DNA of 64,000 bases from Acidobacteriota bacterium (GTDB lineage Bacteria > Acidobacteriota > Blastocatellia > RBC074). A program made the translations under genes and the position numbers. How positions within the stretch are numbered: position 1 is the first letter of the stretch; each line of letters begins with the position of its first letter. This document shows, one piece after another, positions 8,198 to 23,170 of this stretch. The notes under the pieces were generated by a model. The model was not told where the DNA came from. It did no database searches and was given only the letters and a program-made list of their open reading frames with translations. Where the stretch lies: positions 62,001 through 126,000 of the forward strand of contig JAFDVI010000024.1 of assembly GCA_018269055.1 (NCBI GenBank), in the 5' to 3' direction.

Positions 8198-9067
8198 TTA
8201 GATTTCGCCGCGCAGGAAAGCGCGGACTTTTTTCAGATCTTCCCAGGCTTCGCGTTTTTTGTCGGGCGAGCGCAGCAAGTAAGCGGGATGGAACGTTGGT
8301 AGAACTTTGATGTTTGGGTCCCGCGGGTAATCCTGAAAGGTGCCGCGAATGCGCGTGATGCCCACCTTTGTTTCCAGCAATCCCTGCGTCGCCGGATTGC
8401 CCAGCGTGACGATCAGTTTGGGATGAATCGTGGCGATTTGCCGATACACGAACGGAATGCAGGCTTTGGTTTCGTCCGGTTCCGGATTGCGATTTCCCGG
8501 CGGACGCGATTTCAAAGTGTTGGCGATGTACACGTCTTCGCGTTTCAAATCAATCGCTTCGATCATTTTTGTCAGCAATTGCCCGGCTCTGCCGACAAAT
8601 GGCCGCCCTGTCGCATCTTCATCCGCGCCCGGAGCTTCGCCGACAAACATCAGTTCCGCCTTCGGATTGCCTTCGCCAAAAACGATGTTAGTGCGCGTTG
8701 ACCACAGCTTGCAGCGTTTGCAATCGCCCAAGTCGCGGCGAATGTCTTCCAGCGTTTCGTTGACAATGGCTTGTTCGGCAACTTTGTTCCCGAACAAGGA
8801 CGCCAACGCCGAAGCAGAATCGTTTTTCATGAAGATTTCAGGTTGAATGATCGTGGGTTCTGGAATGATGGTTGGGAGCGCAAGGGCTTCCGGTTCAGTC
8901 ACCGGCATTGAATCGGCAACGTTCCTTTCTGCAATCGCAACTGCTGGGATTGCAGTAGAAACCGGCTTCACGGCTTCGCCGATGTTGGTCAGTCCGAGTT
9001 CGCGGTAATAAAGCAGATGCTCTTTTGCCTGATGAATCAATTCGCGTAATTCTTCGCGTGCGTCCAA
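8198..9067 (-). CDS. Uracil-DNA glycosylase, family 4-like, with a serine in place of one Fe-S cysteine
   Basis: A 289-residue protein whose catalytic domain (about 110-289) matches iron-sulfur family-4 uracil-DNA glycosylases, which excise uracil from DNA. Motif A is [20 protein letters not shown] (143-162) and motif B is HPAYLL. Residues 1-110 form a family-variable extension that begins with a helical [19 protein letters not shown]. Three of the four expected cluster cysteines are present (Cys116 and Cys119 in CKRCK, and Cys203), but the fourth position reads LKSRPPGNR, with Ser187 (codon TCG at 8509-8507). The start is TTG at 9067, supported by GAGGTG overlapping the coaBC stop, so it is probably cotranslated with coaBC. 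Confidence 0.9.
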   Translation of the reverse strand: MDAREELRELIHQAKEHLLYYRELGLTNIGEAVKPVSTAIPAVAIAERNVADSMPVTEPEALALPTIIPEPTIIQPEIFMKNDSASALASLFGNKVAEQAIVNETLEDIRRDLGDCKRCKLWSTRTNIVFGEGNPKAELMFVGEAPGADEDATGRPFVGRAGQLLTKMIEAIDLKREDVYIANTLKSRPPGNRNPEPDETKACIPFVYRQIATIHPKLIVTLGNPATQGLLETKVGITRIRGTFQDYPRDPNIKVLPTFHPAYLLRSPDKKREAWEDLKKVRAFLRGEI

Positions 9068-9071
9068 ATTG

Positions 9072-10292
9072 TCACCTCAGCTTGATAATTTCATCCAACA
9101 CGCGGTCGGCTAGTTCCCGTTTGCTTTGCAGCGGCAATTCCACACGCGAACCGTCGCGCTTCAAAATCGTCGCGGCATTGGTTCCGACATCGAACCCGGC
9201 GTCGGTGCGTGAAATGTCGTTGGCGACAATCAAATCCAATCCCTTTTCGCGCAGCTTTTTATCGGCGTATTCCAGCAAAGTTTGCGATTCGGCGGCAAAA
9301 CCCGCGACGATTCGTCCATTACGGTTTGGGGCGGCGGCCACCGCAGCAATGATGTCTTCGGTCGGTTCCAACTCAATCGTGATATATGCCTCGCTCTGTT
9401 TTTTGATTTTTTGTTCGGCGCGGTTCGTAGGGCGAAAATCGGCGACGGCGGCGGAGCCAATAAAAATGGTTGCGTCTTCAAGACGGTTCATCACGGCTTC
9501 ATACATTTCGCGCGTCGAACGGACATTGACGGTTTTGACGTCTGCCGGAGCTTGCAGCTTTGTCGGGCCGGAAACCAGTGTGACTTGCGCGCCACGATCC
9601 CGCGCGGCTTCGACCAGGGCGTAGCCCATCTTGCCGGACGAGCGATTGGTGATGAACCGAACCGGGTCCAGGTCTTCCACCGTAGGACCGGCGGTAATCA
9701 TAACGTGCTCAGCAGAAAAGTCTTTCGATTGCGGATTGCGGATTGCGGATTGCGGATTTTTCGTTGCCAGCAAGTTAAGGGTTGCTGCGACGATTTCCTC
9801 TGGTTCGGCCAATCGCCCAACGCCGACTTCTCCACAGGCCTGGTAGCCAACGCCGGGAGCGACAAATTGCACTCCGCGTTCGCGCAGAATTTTCAAGTTC
9901 GTTTGTGTCGCCGGGTGATTCCACATTTCCACGTTCATCGCCGGAGCGATCAAGACCGGATTTGTGTTCGATAGATAAACCGTCGAAAGAAAATCATCGG
10001 CAATGCCATGAGCGAATTTAGCCAGGATGTTGGCCGTGGCGGGGGCGACGAGCAACAAGTCTGCTTCGCGCGCGGCGGCAATGTGTTCGATGGTGGAATG
10101 ATCCGGCTGCGCAAACATCCCAACGATGACCGGTTGTCCGGAAAGAGCTTCAAACGTGGCAGGCCGAACAAATTCGGTCGCGTGCCGAGTCATAATCACA
10201 CGCACCTGCGCACCGGCTTTTTGCAAGCCGCGCAGAACTTCGGCGGCTTTATACGCGCCGATGCAGCCTGTGACGCCGAGCAGGATTTTCAT
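9072..10292 (-). CDS. coaBC: Bifunctional phosphopantothenoylcysteine decarboxylase / phosphopantothenate-cysteine ligase
   Basis: About 406 residues catalysing two successive steps of coenzyme A synthesis. The flavin CoaC half (1-180) has MKILLGVTGCIGAYKAAEVL, the histidine region STIEHIAAA, PAMNVEMW and the ACGEVGVGRLAEP loop. The CoaB half begins at VMITAGPTVEDLDPVRFITN, with NRSSGKMGYAL following. The linker between the halves contains KNPQSAIRNPQSK, encoded by a perfect heptamer array (9727-9754). The start MKILLG at 10292 is chosen from homology. Upstream ATGs at 10304 and 10325 are also in frame, and none has a clear Shine-Dalgarno sequence. It follows rpoZ, the common gmk-rpoZ-coaBC order, but an inverted repeat separates the two. 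Confidence 0.95.
   Translation of the reverse strand: MKILLGVTGCIGAYKAAEVLRGLQKAGAQVRVIMTRHATEFVRPATFEALSGQPVIVGMFAQPDHSTIEHIAAAREADLLLVAPATANILAKFAHGIADDFLSTVYLSNTNPVLIAPAMNVEMWNHPATQTNLKILRERGVQFVAPGVGYQACGEVGVGRLAEPEEIVAATLNLLATKNPQSAIRNPQSKDFSAEHVMITAGPTVEDLDPVRFITNRSSGKMGYALVEAARDRGAQVTLVSGPTKLQAPADVKTVNVRSTREMYEAVMNRLEDATIFIGSAAVADFRPTNRAEQKIKKQSEAYITIELEPTEDIIAAVAAAPNRNGRIVAGFAAESQTLLEYADKKLREKGLDLIVANDISRTDAGFDVGTNAATILKRDGSRVELPLQSKRELADRVLDEIIKLR
9727..9754. repeat. In-frame tandem array of a 7-bp unit inside coaBC
   Basis: Four perfect consecutive copies of GATTGCG (plus-strand view) are followed by a partial copy. They fall exactly in the linker between the two enzyme domains and are read through as NPQSAIRNPQS. 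A 7-base unit cannot keep codon phase, so the same DNA is read in changing frames along the array. Gain or loss of a single copy would shift the frame and separate CoaC from CoaB. Confidence 0.9.
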
Positions 10293-10308
10293 AGCGTGTG
10301 ACATGAAA

Positions 10309-10390
10309 GAGGGATGGAGAGACACGGAGAGAAAGAGGGATTGAAGTTGATGCTCTCAGTCCCCCCTTTCTCTCCTTCCCGCCGTCCCTC
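10309..10390. repeat. Long imperfect inverted repeat between rpoZ and coaBC
   Basis: The purine-rich left arm (10309-10340) and pyrimidine-rich right arm (10360-10390) are imperfect reverse complements of about 31 bases around a loop of about 19 bases. The left arm shows a loose 7-base rhythm (GAGGGAT, GGAGAGA, CACGGAG, AGAAAGA, GGGA). It occupies almost the whole rpoZ-coaBC gap and overlaps the region upstream of the coaBC start. It could act as a hairpin that uncouples the two genes or stabilises the upstream mRNA. It has the same architecture as 4070-4153 and 12132-12232. Confidence 0.7.
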
Positions 10391-10399
10391 TGCCCGAAA

Positions 10400-10612
10400 C
10401 TATTTCTCAACAGTATCGGTGATCTCAAACCCGATCAGGCCGCGTTCAACTTCTTCCAGCGCAACGCGGGTCGGTTTGATGCTGTTGGTCATCTTGACGC
10501 GAGCCATCGCGCCTTTCTGAATTTGTTTGCTGCGCTTGGCGGCAATCAGAATCTTGCGATACTTGCTGTCAATTTCCGGTACGTTCAATTCGTGTTCCTG
10601 GTCTTCCATCAT
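10400..10612 (-). CDS. rpoZ: DNA-directed RNA polymerase omega subunit
   Basis: A 70-residue small protein matching the omega subunit, which helps assemble and stabilise the beta-prime subunit of RNA polymerase. Recognisable parts are the helix SKYRKILIAAKRSKQIQKG and the following KPTRVALEEVERGLIGFEI, which matches the conserved KPTxxALEEI stretch. The first of two adjacent ATG codons is chosen because GGAGG sits 7 bases before it. It lies 30 bases after gmk, the usual gene order, so the pair is probably cotranscribed from upstream of yicC. The length is at the short end of the family, as is common outside Proteobacteria. Confidence 0.9.
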   Translation of the reverse strand: MMEDQEHELNVPEIDSKYRKILIAAKRSKQIQKGAMARVKMTNSIKPTRVALEEVERGLIGFEITDTVEK

Positions 10613-10642
10613 TTCACTACCTCCATTGGTTGCTTAAAAAGT

Positions 10643-11251
10643 TTATCCGAAAGTTTTGATAATCTGTTCGGCCAGTGCACCGCGACAATGAATGCGGCAA
10701 CGTTCGGCCAGAATGATAGCGGCCAGTTCATCGGTCGCCTGCGCCAGATCATCGTTGATGATTGCGTAATCAAAATTATGGTACTGCGCCAGTTCGTCAA
10801 TCGCATTGCGAAGCCGGGTTTGCAAATCCTCGGACGCATTTGCTCCGCGTATGTCCAATCGTTCCAGCAGAGTTTGATAGGACGGCGGCAGAATAAAAAC
10901 ACTGATAGCATCCGGAAACAATCGTCTCGCCTGCTCCGCTCCCTGAACGTCAATTGTCAAAATCACATCATTGCCTTCAACGCGAAGTTGTTCGACCAGT
11001 CGTCGCGAGGTTCCGTACAAATTCCCGTGAACTTCAGCCCATTCCAAAAAATCGCCTCGCTCGATCATCTCGCGGAACTCACCGCGGGAAACGAAATTGT
11101 AATGGACACCGTTTTCTTCGCCATCACGCGGCGCTCGCGAAGTATACGACACGGATGGTCTGACCCGGCTGTCTCGCTGCAGGACTTCGCTGACCAGCGT
11201 CGTTTTGCCAGCGCCCGACGGAGCCGAAACGATGATCAAATTCCCAATCAT
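10643..11251 (-). CDS. gmk: Guanylate kinase
   Basis: A 202-residue P-loop kinase that converts GMP to GDP with ATP. The nucleotide loop is SAPSGAGKTTL at residues 9-19. The GMP-binding region follows as SYTSRAPRDGEENGVHYNFV (36-55), then FLEWAEVHGNLYGTSR, and the lid region is around RLDIRGANASEDLQTRL. The length is normal. Its ATG overlaps the yicC stop by 4 bases (ATGA), so translation is coupled. The C-terminus carries two cysteines (RCRIHCRG) of no known significance. It belongs to the yicC-gmk-rpoZ-coaBC block. Confidence 0.97.
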   Translation of the reverse strand: MIGNLIIVSAPSGAGKTTLVSEVLQRDSRVRPSVSYTSRAPRDGEENGVHYNFVSRGEFREMIERGDFLEWAEVHGNLYGTSRRLVEQLRVEGNDVILTIDVQGAEQARRLFPDAISVFILPPSYQTLLERLDIRGANASEDLQTRLRNAIDELAQYHNFDYAIINDDLAQATDELAAIILAERCRIHCRGALAEQIIKTFG

Positions 11252-12123
11252 TCAACGTTGTTGGCCTGCTCGCGCAGCTTTTCGACTTCGGTTTTGATTT
11301 CAATCGCCGCGTCGCAGATCGAAAGTTCCGAAGATTTTGACAAAATCGTGTTTGCTTCGCGGTTGGTTTCCTGCAACAGAAAATCCAGTTTTTTACCGAT
11401 TTCCCCGTCGCCGCTCAGCAGTTCCTTCAATTGCACCAGGTGGCTTTTCAACCGCGTGATTTCTTCCGTGATGTCGCTGCGTTCAGCCAGATACGCCACT
11501 TCCTGCGCCAACCGCGTTTCGTCAATCGCCGTTTTTTCCAGCAACTCCGACACGCGTTTGCGCAGTTTTTCGCGGTATGCGTCCACCAGTCCATCTGCCC
11601 CGAAAGTTATCAATTCTACCTGCGCTTCAATTCGTTCGATGCGCGCAAGCAATTCTTTTTGCAATTCATGCCCTTCGACGGCACGCATCGCCACCAGCGA
11701 AGTCAGCGCATGCGTCATGGCGGCTTCGACGCCTTGGACGACGGATTCGCTCAAACCGCTGCCGTTGACCTGCGCCAGTAACACATTGGGCAACCGGGCA
11801 ATCGTCGCCAGGTCAGCTTCGCCGACCAGGCCAAACTCATCGCGCATGGTTTTCAGTGCCGCCAGATACCCGCGAATCAACGGACGATTCAACTCATAGG
11901 CCGTGTCGGCCGTTTGCGCAAAGCTGATGTTCACATCCACACGGCCACGCGACAAGGCGGCCTGAATCTGTTTTTTCAGCGGAATTTCCAACGACATCAA
12001 ATCCTGCGGCGCTCGCCAGTGGATGTCCAAATTTCGATTATTGACCGAGCGTAAATCAACCGTGACGGTGAAATTTTCGCCGCTGGCGGTTCCCTGTCCG
12101 TAACCTGTCATGCTTTTGAGCAT
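11248..12123 (-). CDS. yicC: YicC family protein (putative endoribonuclease)
   Basis: A 291-residue member of the YicC/YloC family, recognised by the N-terminal MLKSMTGYGQG and the C-terminal DUF1732-type segment with EITRLKSHLVQL and GKKLDFLLQE.NRE. YicC homologues have been described as RNA-binding endoribonucleases, and yicC is commonly found beside gmk, as here. The middle section is predicted helical. The stop overlaps the gmk start. Upstream, the 76-base gap to the ABC exporter gene is filled by an inverted repeat, so yicC may have its own transcript or receive read-through from msbA. The family assignment is strong; the exact cellular role in this organism is not known. Confidence 0.92.
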   Translation of the reverse strand: MLKSMTGYGQGTASGENFTVTVDLRSVNNRNLDIHWRAPQDLMSLEIPLKKQIQAALSRGRVDVNISFAQTADTAYELNRPLIRGYLAALKTMRDEFGLVGEADLATIARLPNVLLAQVNGSGLSESVVQGVEAAMTHALTSLVAMRAVEGHELQKELLARIERIEAQVELITFGADGLVDAYREKLRKRVSELLEKTAIDETRLAQEVAYLAERSDITEEITRLKSHLVQLKELLSGDGEIGKKLDFLLQETNREANTILSKSSELSICDAAIEIKTEVEKLREQANNVE

Positions 12124-12199
12124 AATTTTCAGTTCACTGTTTGCGGTTCACGATTCGCAGCAAAGATTCCGGAAAATAAACCCAAACTGTCCAAAAGTA

Positions 12200-18381
<6,182 letters not shown>

Positions 18382-19115
18382 AACCATAACCCGTAAAACA
18401 ATGGGGTTGGAGATCGGATCGGAGGTCGTTTTGTGACGTAAAGCTATGCTTACAGGATCTGTGGAGGTGGGGTCTTCAGCAGATTTCCCGAACGTTGTGA
18501 GCGAACTCGAGCGGGCAGCCAAGTTGTGAGCAGTTCCTGACAAAAAAGCCGCTGCCCGAACAATAGTAGGTATCATAGATCGGCACCATTCCTACCAAGA
18601 CGGACATAAAACTCGAACTCTGGGGCTAAAACGCATTGATCATGCAGCGCAGACGGCCCGAAAGATAGCACACGGCTTTTTACTACGGAAGAAGTTTGGA
18701 GCGCCCTCGACAGTTCGCTCATCTAAATGACAACAATTTTTGTTTTCCTGACAAACCTTCCGACACAAATGTCGGTCAACAAATACAAAAACATCAACCA
18801 TGTTCATAAAAATGGATGCTGGCCACCGATTAATTAAAGAATCAATAACTCTAAACCCTGTTAAATCAATCTGCCGATTTCGGTTCGGCTCAGGGCATAA
18901 CGATTGCCTATGAGTTTCCGCAATATTCAAAAGTTCGTCCGAACACTCACTCAACTAAGTAAATCCAGGTTTCGCAGGTGAAGGAATTTCGCAACCGTAA
19001 ATTGACCGACACATTGTAGACAGGTCTTTTCACAAGGTTGATCTCGCTGAGAAGACAAGTGGGTCGAAATCCTTAAAAGCTCATATCTTTCAACATTTAC
19101 TCGAGGGGAACCCGT
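18382..19115. other. Divergent AT-rich intergenic region before the TonB-dependent receptor
   Basis: More than 700 bases separate the signal-peptide start of the lyase-like gene from the receptor gene. The part after about 18700 is clearly AT-richer than its surroundings and holds a small 6-bp palindrome (CCGACA / TGTCGG near 18760). A strong ribosome site GAGGGGA lies just before the receptor ATG. No gene, tRNA or known riboswitch was recognised; an open frame at 18640-18954 looks accidental. The region should contain the promoters of both divergent genes, but no convincing -35/-10 pair was found. Confidence 0.5.
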
Positions 19116-22100
19116 ATGAAAACAAATTTACATCGGTTGATGAATACGATGTTTGTTGTGCTGGCGTTAAGTATTGGTGTGCTGGCACAAGGTACAACTT
19201 CGCAGATCGCTGGCTCCATTCTGGATCAGAACGGAGCTGTTGTTTCGGGAGCTTCTGTGACGGTGAAAAACGCCGGAACAGGAACCGAATTTAAGGTGAA
19301 CTCATCCGGAAGTGGCGCTTACAGCGTTCCCTCACTGGGCTCCGGCGTTTACACAGTGACGGTTGAGGCGAAAGGCTTCAAAAAAGCCGTTGTTCAGGAT
19401 GTAAAACTGGACGCTGGTGTTCCGGCTACCGTCAATGTCACGCTGGAAATCGGCGCGGCCTCCGAATCGGTCGTGATTCAAGGCGGTGCTGAAGTATTGC
19501 AAACGCAATCCGCCAACGTCAGCACAACAATTACCGGACGCCAGATTACCGAATTGCCTTTTGCTTCGCGTGATGCGCTTGATCTGGTATTGCTTCTACC
19601 CGGCACGAGCACTCCGGGTCGCCCGCGCACGTCAACAGTCAACGGACTTCCAAAGGGTGCGCTCAATCTGACGATGGACGGTATCAACATCCAGGATAAC
19701 ACCCTAAAATCTTCTGACGGTTTTTTTACTTATATTCGTCCTCGAATTGACGCCGTAGAGGAAGTCACGGTTTCAACTGCCACTCCCGGCGCGGAAAGCT
19801 CCGCAGAAGGTGCTGTGCAAATCAAATTCGTGACTAAATCCGGCAACAATGATTATCATGGAAGCCTTTACGAATATCACCGTAATCCATTTCTCAATTC
19901 CAATTACTGGTTCAGCAACCGTGCCGGACAACCCCGCGCCCGTGTTCTGTTGAATCAATTTGGCGGTCGTGTCGGTGGCCCGATTTCTATTCCCAAAGTC
20001 TTCAATGGAAAAGATAAGGCATTCTTCTTTGTCAATTACGAAGAATACCGGCTGCCGGAGCAAACCTTCCGTCAACGAACCGTTCTGAATCCTCTGACGG
20101 AAACCGGTGTTTTCCAATACAACTCGGGTGGCAGCGTTCGACAAGTCAACCTTCTTCAACTTGCCGCCAGCCAGGCCAATTGTTCCGCTTGTACCTCTAC
20201 AATTGACCCAACAATCGCAAAATTGTTGGCGGACATTCGCAAATCAACAACAACCACTGGCTCCATCCTGCAGTTGACCGATCCGAACCTGCAACAGTTC
20301 AGCTTCACCAACACTGGCGGTCAGCGCAGAACATTCACGACCGTCCGTTTCGATCTGAATTTGAGCAGCAAGCATCACCTGGAGAACATTTACAATTATG
20401 ATTACTTCGGTTCCAAAGTGGATTTTCTGAATAGTGCGGATCCGATTTTCCCCGGATTTCCGGGCCAAGCCAGCCAGATTTCCAACCGGTTTTCCGACGT
20501 TATCGCATTGCGTTCGACATTGACCCCGACGCTGGTGAATGAAGCCCGTTTTGGATTCACGGGCGGCACAGTGGTGTTTTTCCCGGAAGACAGCCCGGCA
20601 ATGTTTAATGGGCCAGTGGCTAACCAAAACGGTTTCCTGCTGGGCATCAGCGCTGCGGGAATTAGTAACGTGCTTCCTGGCACTGCCAACGGCCCGCAAC
20701 GCCGCAATGCGCCGACCTGGCAATTCAATGACACTGTCACCTGGACTCGCGGATCGCACAGCATGAGTTTTGGCTACAGTTTCACTCAGATTAACTTCTG
20801 GGGCAGGAATGGAAGCTTGGCACCCTCGATCACGTTCGGCATTGATACCACCGATCCCGCGAATGCGATGTTTACGGCTGCGAATTTTCAAGGTTCAGCA
20901 ACGGCTGACCTGACTCGCGCACGAGCCATTTACGCCGTGCTCACTGGCCACATCACTGCCATCAATGCGACTGCGCGTTTGGACGACAACGGCAAGTACG
21001 TTTATCTGGGTGAACTGACCCAGAAGTACCGGCAACGGGAAACCGGATTTTTTGCACAGGACTCATGGCGCGCCAGGCCGAATCTGACGTTGACTGGCGG
21101 ATTGCGCTATGAACTGCAGTTCCCCTTCACCGCTGCAAATGGAGTGTTTTCCGAAGTTAGCTTTGAAGACCTATTCGGTGAATCCGGCTTGGGCAACTTG
21201 TTCAAACCCGGAACGCTTTCCGGTCATGCGTCTCAATACAAAGCCTTCACTCCGGGCACACATACCTCCGCGATTGACAAGAACAACTTTGCGCCCAGTT
21301 TTGGGATTGCATGGAGTCCAAACTGGAAAGGGTCGCTGCTGAAGCGTGTGTTTGGCGAAGGTGGACAGACCGTTGTTCGCGGCGGGTACTCGGTTGCTTA
21401 TAACCGCGAAGGCATGAACATCTTTTCCAGCATTCTTGGGAGCAATCCCGGCGCTTCGATCACTGCAAACCGGAACCTGACACTTGGCAATTTGGGCACG
21501 CTGCCGGTTCTGCTGCGCGAAACCAGTCGCCTTGGCGCTCCTTCATTCCCCAGTTCGCCGACCTATCCGAACACAGGGCTGATTACAGATGGCGTGAATG
21601 CTTTCAACCCGGATCTTGCACTTGGTTATGTGCAATCGTGGACGTTTGGATTGCAGCGCGAAATCAGCAAAGACACGGTTGTTGAACTTCGCTACGTTGG
21701 CAATCGTGGAGTCAAGCAGTGGCAGCAATACAACCTTAACGAAGTCAATATGATTGAGAACGGCTTTCTCAACGAGTTCAAGTTGGCACAGGCCAATTTG
21801 AAAGCCAATATCGCGGCGGGTCGTGGGTCGAACTTCCGTTATGCTGGCCCGAACACAGGAACTTCCCCGTTGCCCATCATTTTGGCCTTCTTTACCGGCC
21901 AACCGGCTTCGGCCGCTGGCACTGCGGCGAATTATTCCAGCTCCAACTTTGCCAATGCAACGTTTGTCAATGCGCTGGCGGTCAATGGCCCCTCGCCGGG
22001 GACATTTACAAGCAATTTCATCACCGGCTCGGCGACTTTCCGCAACAATGGTATCGCAGCAGGTTTGCCGGCGAACTTCTTCATTGTCAATCCTGGCAAG

Positions 22101-23006
22101 TTGGGCGGTGCCTTTACGGTTGAAAATAATGGCCGTAGTTACTATGACGCAGCAGTGGTGGAATTGCGCCGTCGTCTTTCAAAAGGGCTGCTGGTGCAAG
22201 GAAGCTATACCTTTGCCAGAAACCTGACCAATATGCCTGCCAGCAGTTCGGCAGTTTTCTATCAACCACCGAGCTTGCGCGAGGTCGCGGGCGACAAGAC
22301 GCTTTCGCCCTTTGGAATCACGCATGCCCTCAAACTCAACTGGATTTATGAACTGCCGTTCGGCAAGGGCAAGGCTTTGGGTGGCGGCGCCAATCGTTTG
22401 ACGGACATGGCAATCGGCGGTTGGGCATTCCACGGCACAGCCCGCATCCAATCGGGTAGCCCGAACAATTTCGGCAACGTACAGTTGTACGGAATGACCC
22501 GCAACGATTTGCAGAAAGCGCTCAAGATTCGCAAGGAAGCGAACGCCGTTTACTATCTGCCGCAAGACATCATTGACAACACAATCAAGGCATTCAATGT
22601 CAGCGCCACGACCGCATCCGGTTATCCTGAAACCAACGGTGTGGCGGCAGCGCCGACTGGTCGGTACATCGGACCGGCCAGCAATGCGAACTGCATCGAA
22701 TCCTTTGGCGGTCAATGCGGCACGACAAACCTGGTGCTTTACGGGCCGAGCTTCACCCGTTTTGACCTGAGCGTTGTGAAGCGCGTCAAGATCACGGAAC
22801 GCGTCAATTTCGAGTTCCGCGCCGAATTTCTGAACGCCTTCAACAACATCAATTTCCTGGTTGGTAGCGCGGCAAATGACGTGACCACTGTTGGCGGTTT
22901 TGGTACTGCGACTTTCGGCCAGACGTCCAATGCCTATCAGGATACTTCGACAACGAACGATCCGGGCGGACGCCTGATTCAATTCGTTGGACGCATCAAC
23001 TTCTAA
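19116..23006 (+). CDS. TonB-dependent receptor with N-terminal carboxypeptidase-regulatory domain (Oar-like)
   Basis: A 1296-residue outer-membrane protein with a signal peptide (1-25, MFVVLALSIGVLAQG). A carboxypeptidase-regulatory-like beta domain follows (about 28-115: IAGSILDQNGAVVSGASVTV, GSGVYTVTVEAKGFKKAVV), then a plug region (about 125-245) and a large beta-barrel ending in an aromatic residue (VGRINF). This Oar-like architecture is characteristic of and greatly expanded in Acidobacteria, where members are thought to import oligosaccharides or other polymers. No SusD partner is nearby. Facing it is the secreted lyase-like gene, so a shared carbohydrate role is possible but unproven. 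A perfect intrinsic terminator follows at 23030-23076, so it is probably monocistronic. Confidence 0.9.
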   Translation: MKTNLHRLMNTMFVVLALSIGVLAQGTTSQIAGSILDQNGAVVSGASVTVKNAGTGTEFKVNSSGSGAYSVPSLGSGVYTVTVEAKGFKKAVVQDVKLDAGVPATVNVTLEIGAASESVVIQGGAEVLQTQSANVSTTITGRQITELPFASRDALDLVLLLPGTSTPGRPRTSTVNGLPKGALNLTMDGINIQDNTLKSSDGFFTYIRPRIDAVEEVTVSTATPGAESSAEGAVQIKFVTKSGNNDYHGSLYEYHRNPFLNSNYWFSNRAGQPRARVLLNQFGGRVGGPISIPKVFNGKDKAFFFVNYEEYRLPEQTFRQRTVLNPLTETGVFQYNSGGSVRQVNLLQLAASQANCSACTSTIDPTIAKLLADIRKSTTTTGSILQLTDPNLQQFSFTNTGGQRRTFTTVRFDLNLSSKHHLENIYNYDYFGSKVDFLNSADPIFPGFPGQASQISNRFSDVIALRSTLTPTLVNEARFGFTGGTVVFFPEDSPAMFNGPVANQNGFLLGISAAGISNVLPGTANGPQRRNAPTWQFNDTVTWTRGSHSMSFGYSFTQINFWGRNGSLAPSITFGIDTTDPANAMFTAANFQGSATADLTRARAIYAVLTGHITAINATARLDDNGKYVYLGELTQKYRQRETGFFAQDSWRARPNLTLTGGLRYELQFPFTAANGVFSEVSFEDLFGESGLGNLFKPGTLSGHASQYKAFTPGTHTSAIDKNNFAPSFGIAWSPNWKGSLLKRVFGEGGQTVVRGGYSVAYNREGMNIFSSILGSNPGASITANRNLTLGNLGTLPVLLRETSRLGAPSFPSSPTYPNTGLITDGVNAFNPDLALGYVQSWTFGLQREISKDTVVELRYVGNRGVKQWQQYNLNEVNMIENGFLNEFKLAQANLKANIAAGRGSNFRYAGPNTGTSPLPIILAFFTGQPASAAGTAANYSSSNFANATFVNALAVNGPSPGTFTSNFITGSATFRNNGIAAGLPANFFIVNPGKLGGAFTVENNGRSYYDAAVVELRRRLSKGLLVQGSYTFARNLTNMPASSSAVFYQPPSLREVAGDKTLSPFGITHALKLNWIYELPFGKGKALGGGANRLTDMAIGGWAFHGTARIQSGSPNNFGNVQLYGMTRNDLQKALKIRKEANAVYYLPQDIIDNTIKAFNVSATTASGYPETNGVAAAPTGRYIGPASNANCIESFGGQCGTTNLVLYGPSFTRFDLSVVKRVKITERVNFEFRAEFLNAFNNINFLVGSAANDVTTVGGFGTATFGQTSNAYQDTSTTNDPGGRLIQFVGRINF

Positions 23007-23029
23007 AACCGGGTTTCGGTTTTACCCAG

Positions 23030-23076
23030 CAAGGAGGAACTTGGTTTTACGCTAAGTTCCTCCTTGTTTTATTTTG
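23030..23076 (+). terminator. Intrinsic terminator after the TonB-dependent receptor
   Basis: A perfect 13-bp stem (CAAGGAGGAACTT at 23030-23042 pairing with 23054-23066) and an 11-base loop are followed by TTTTATTTTG. It lies 24 bases after the receptor stop codon and is one of the clearest rho-independent terminators in the window. Confidence 0.92.
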
Positions 23077-23170
23077 ATGAACGATGTTCACTCACAACTC
23101 ACGAAACAAGAATTTGGCAAAGAACGCATCAATAGTTCGAAGTTCGAGCACCTGACTTGAGCGAACCACA

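Noticed and set aside
9727..9754. Tandem repeats considered as a CRISPR array
   Set aside because: The unit is only 7 bases with no spacers and no cas genes are nearby. The same holds for the repeats at 4070 and 12206.
10523..11899. A 458-residue plus-strand open frame opposite gmk and yicC
   Set aside because: It is antisense to two well-identified genes in the conserved yicC-gmk-rpoZ block and has a low-complexity Ser-rich composition with no domain. It is a by-product of codon bias on the other strand.
18640..18954. A 104-residue minus-strand frame in the lyase-receptor intergenic region
   Set aside because: AT-rich, no signal, domain or ribosome site, and a cysteine-rich random-looking sequence; better explained as non-coding DNA.
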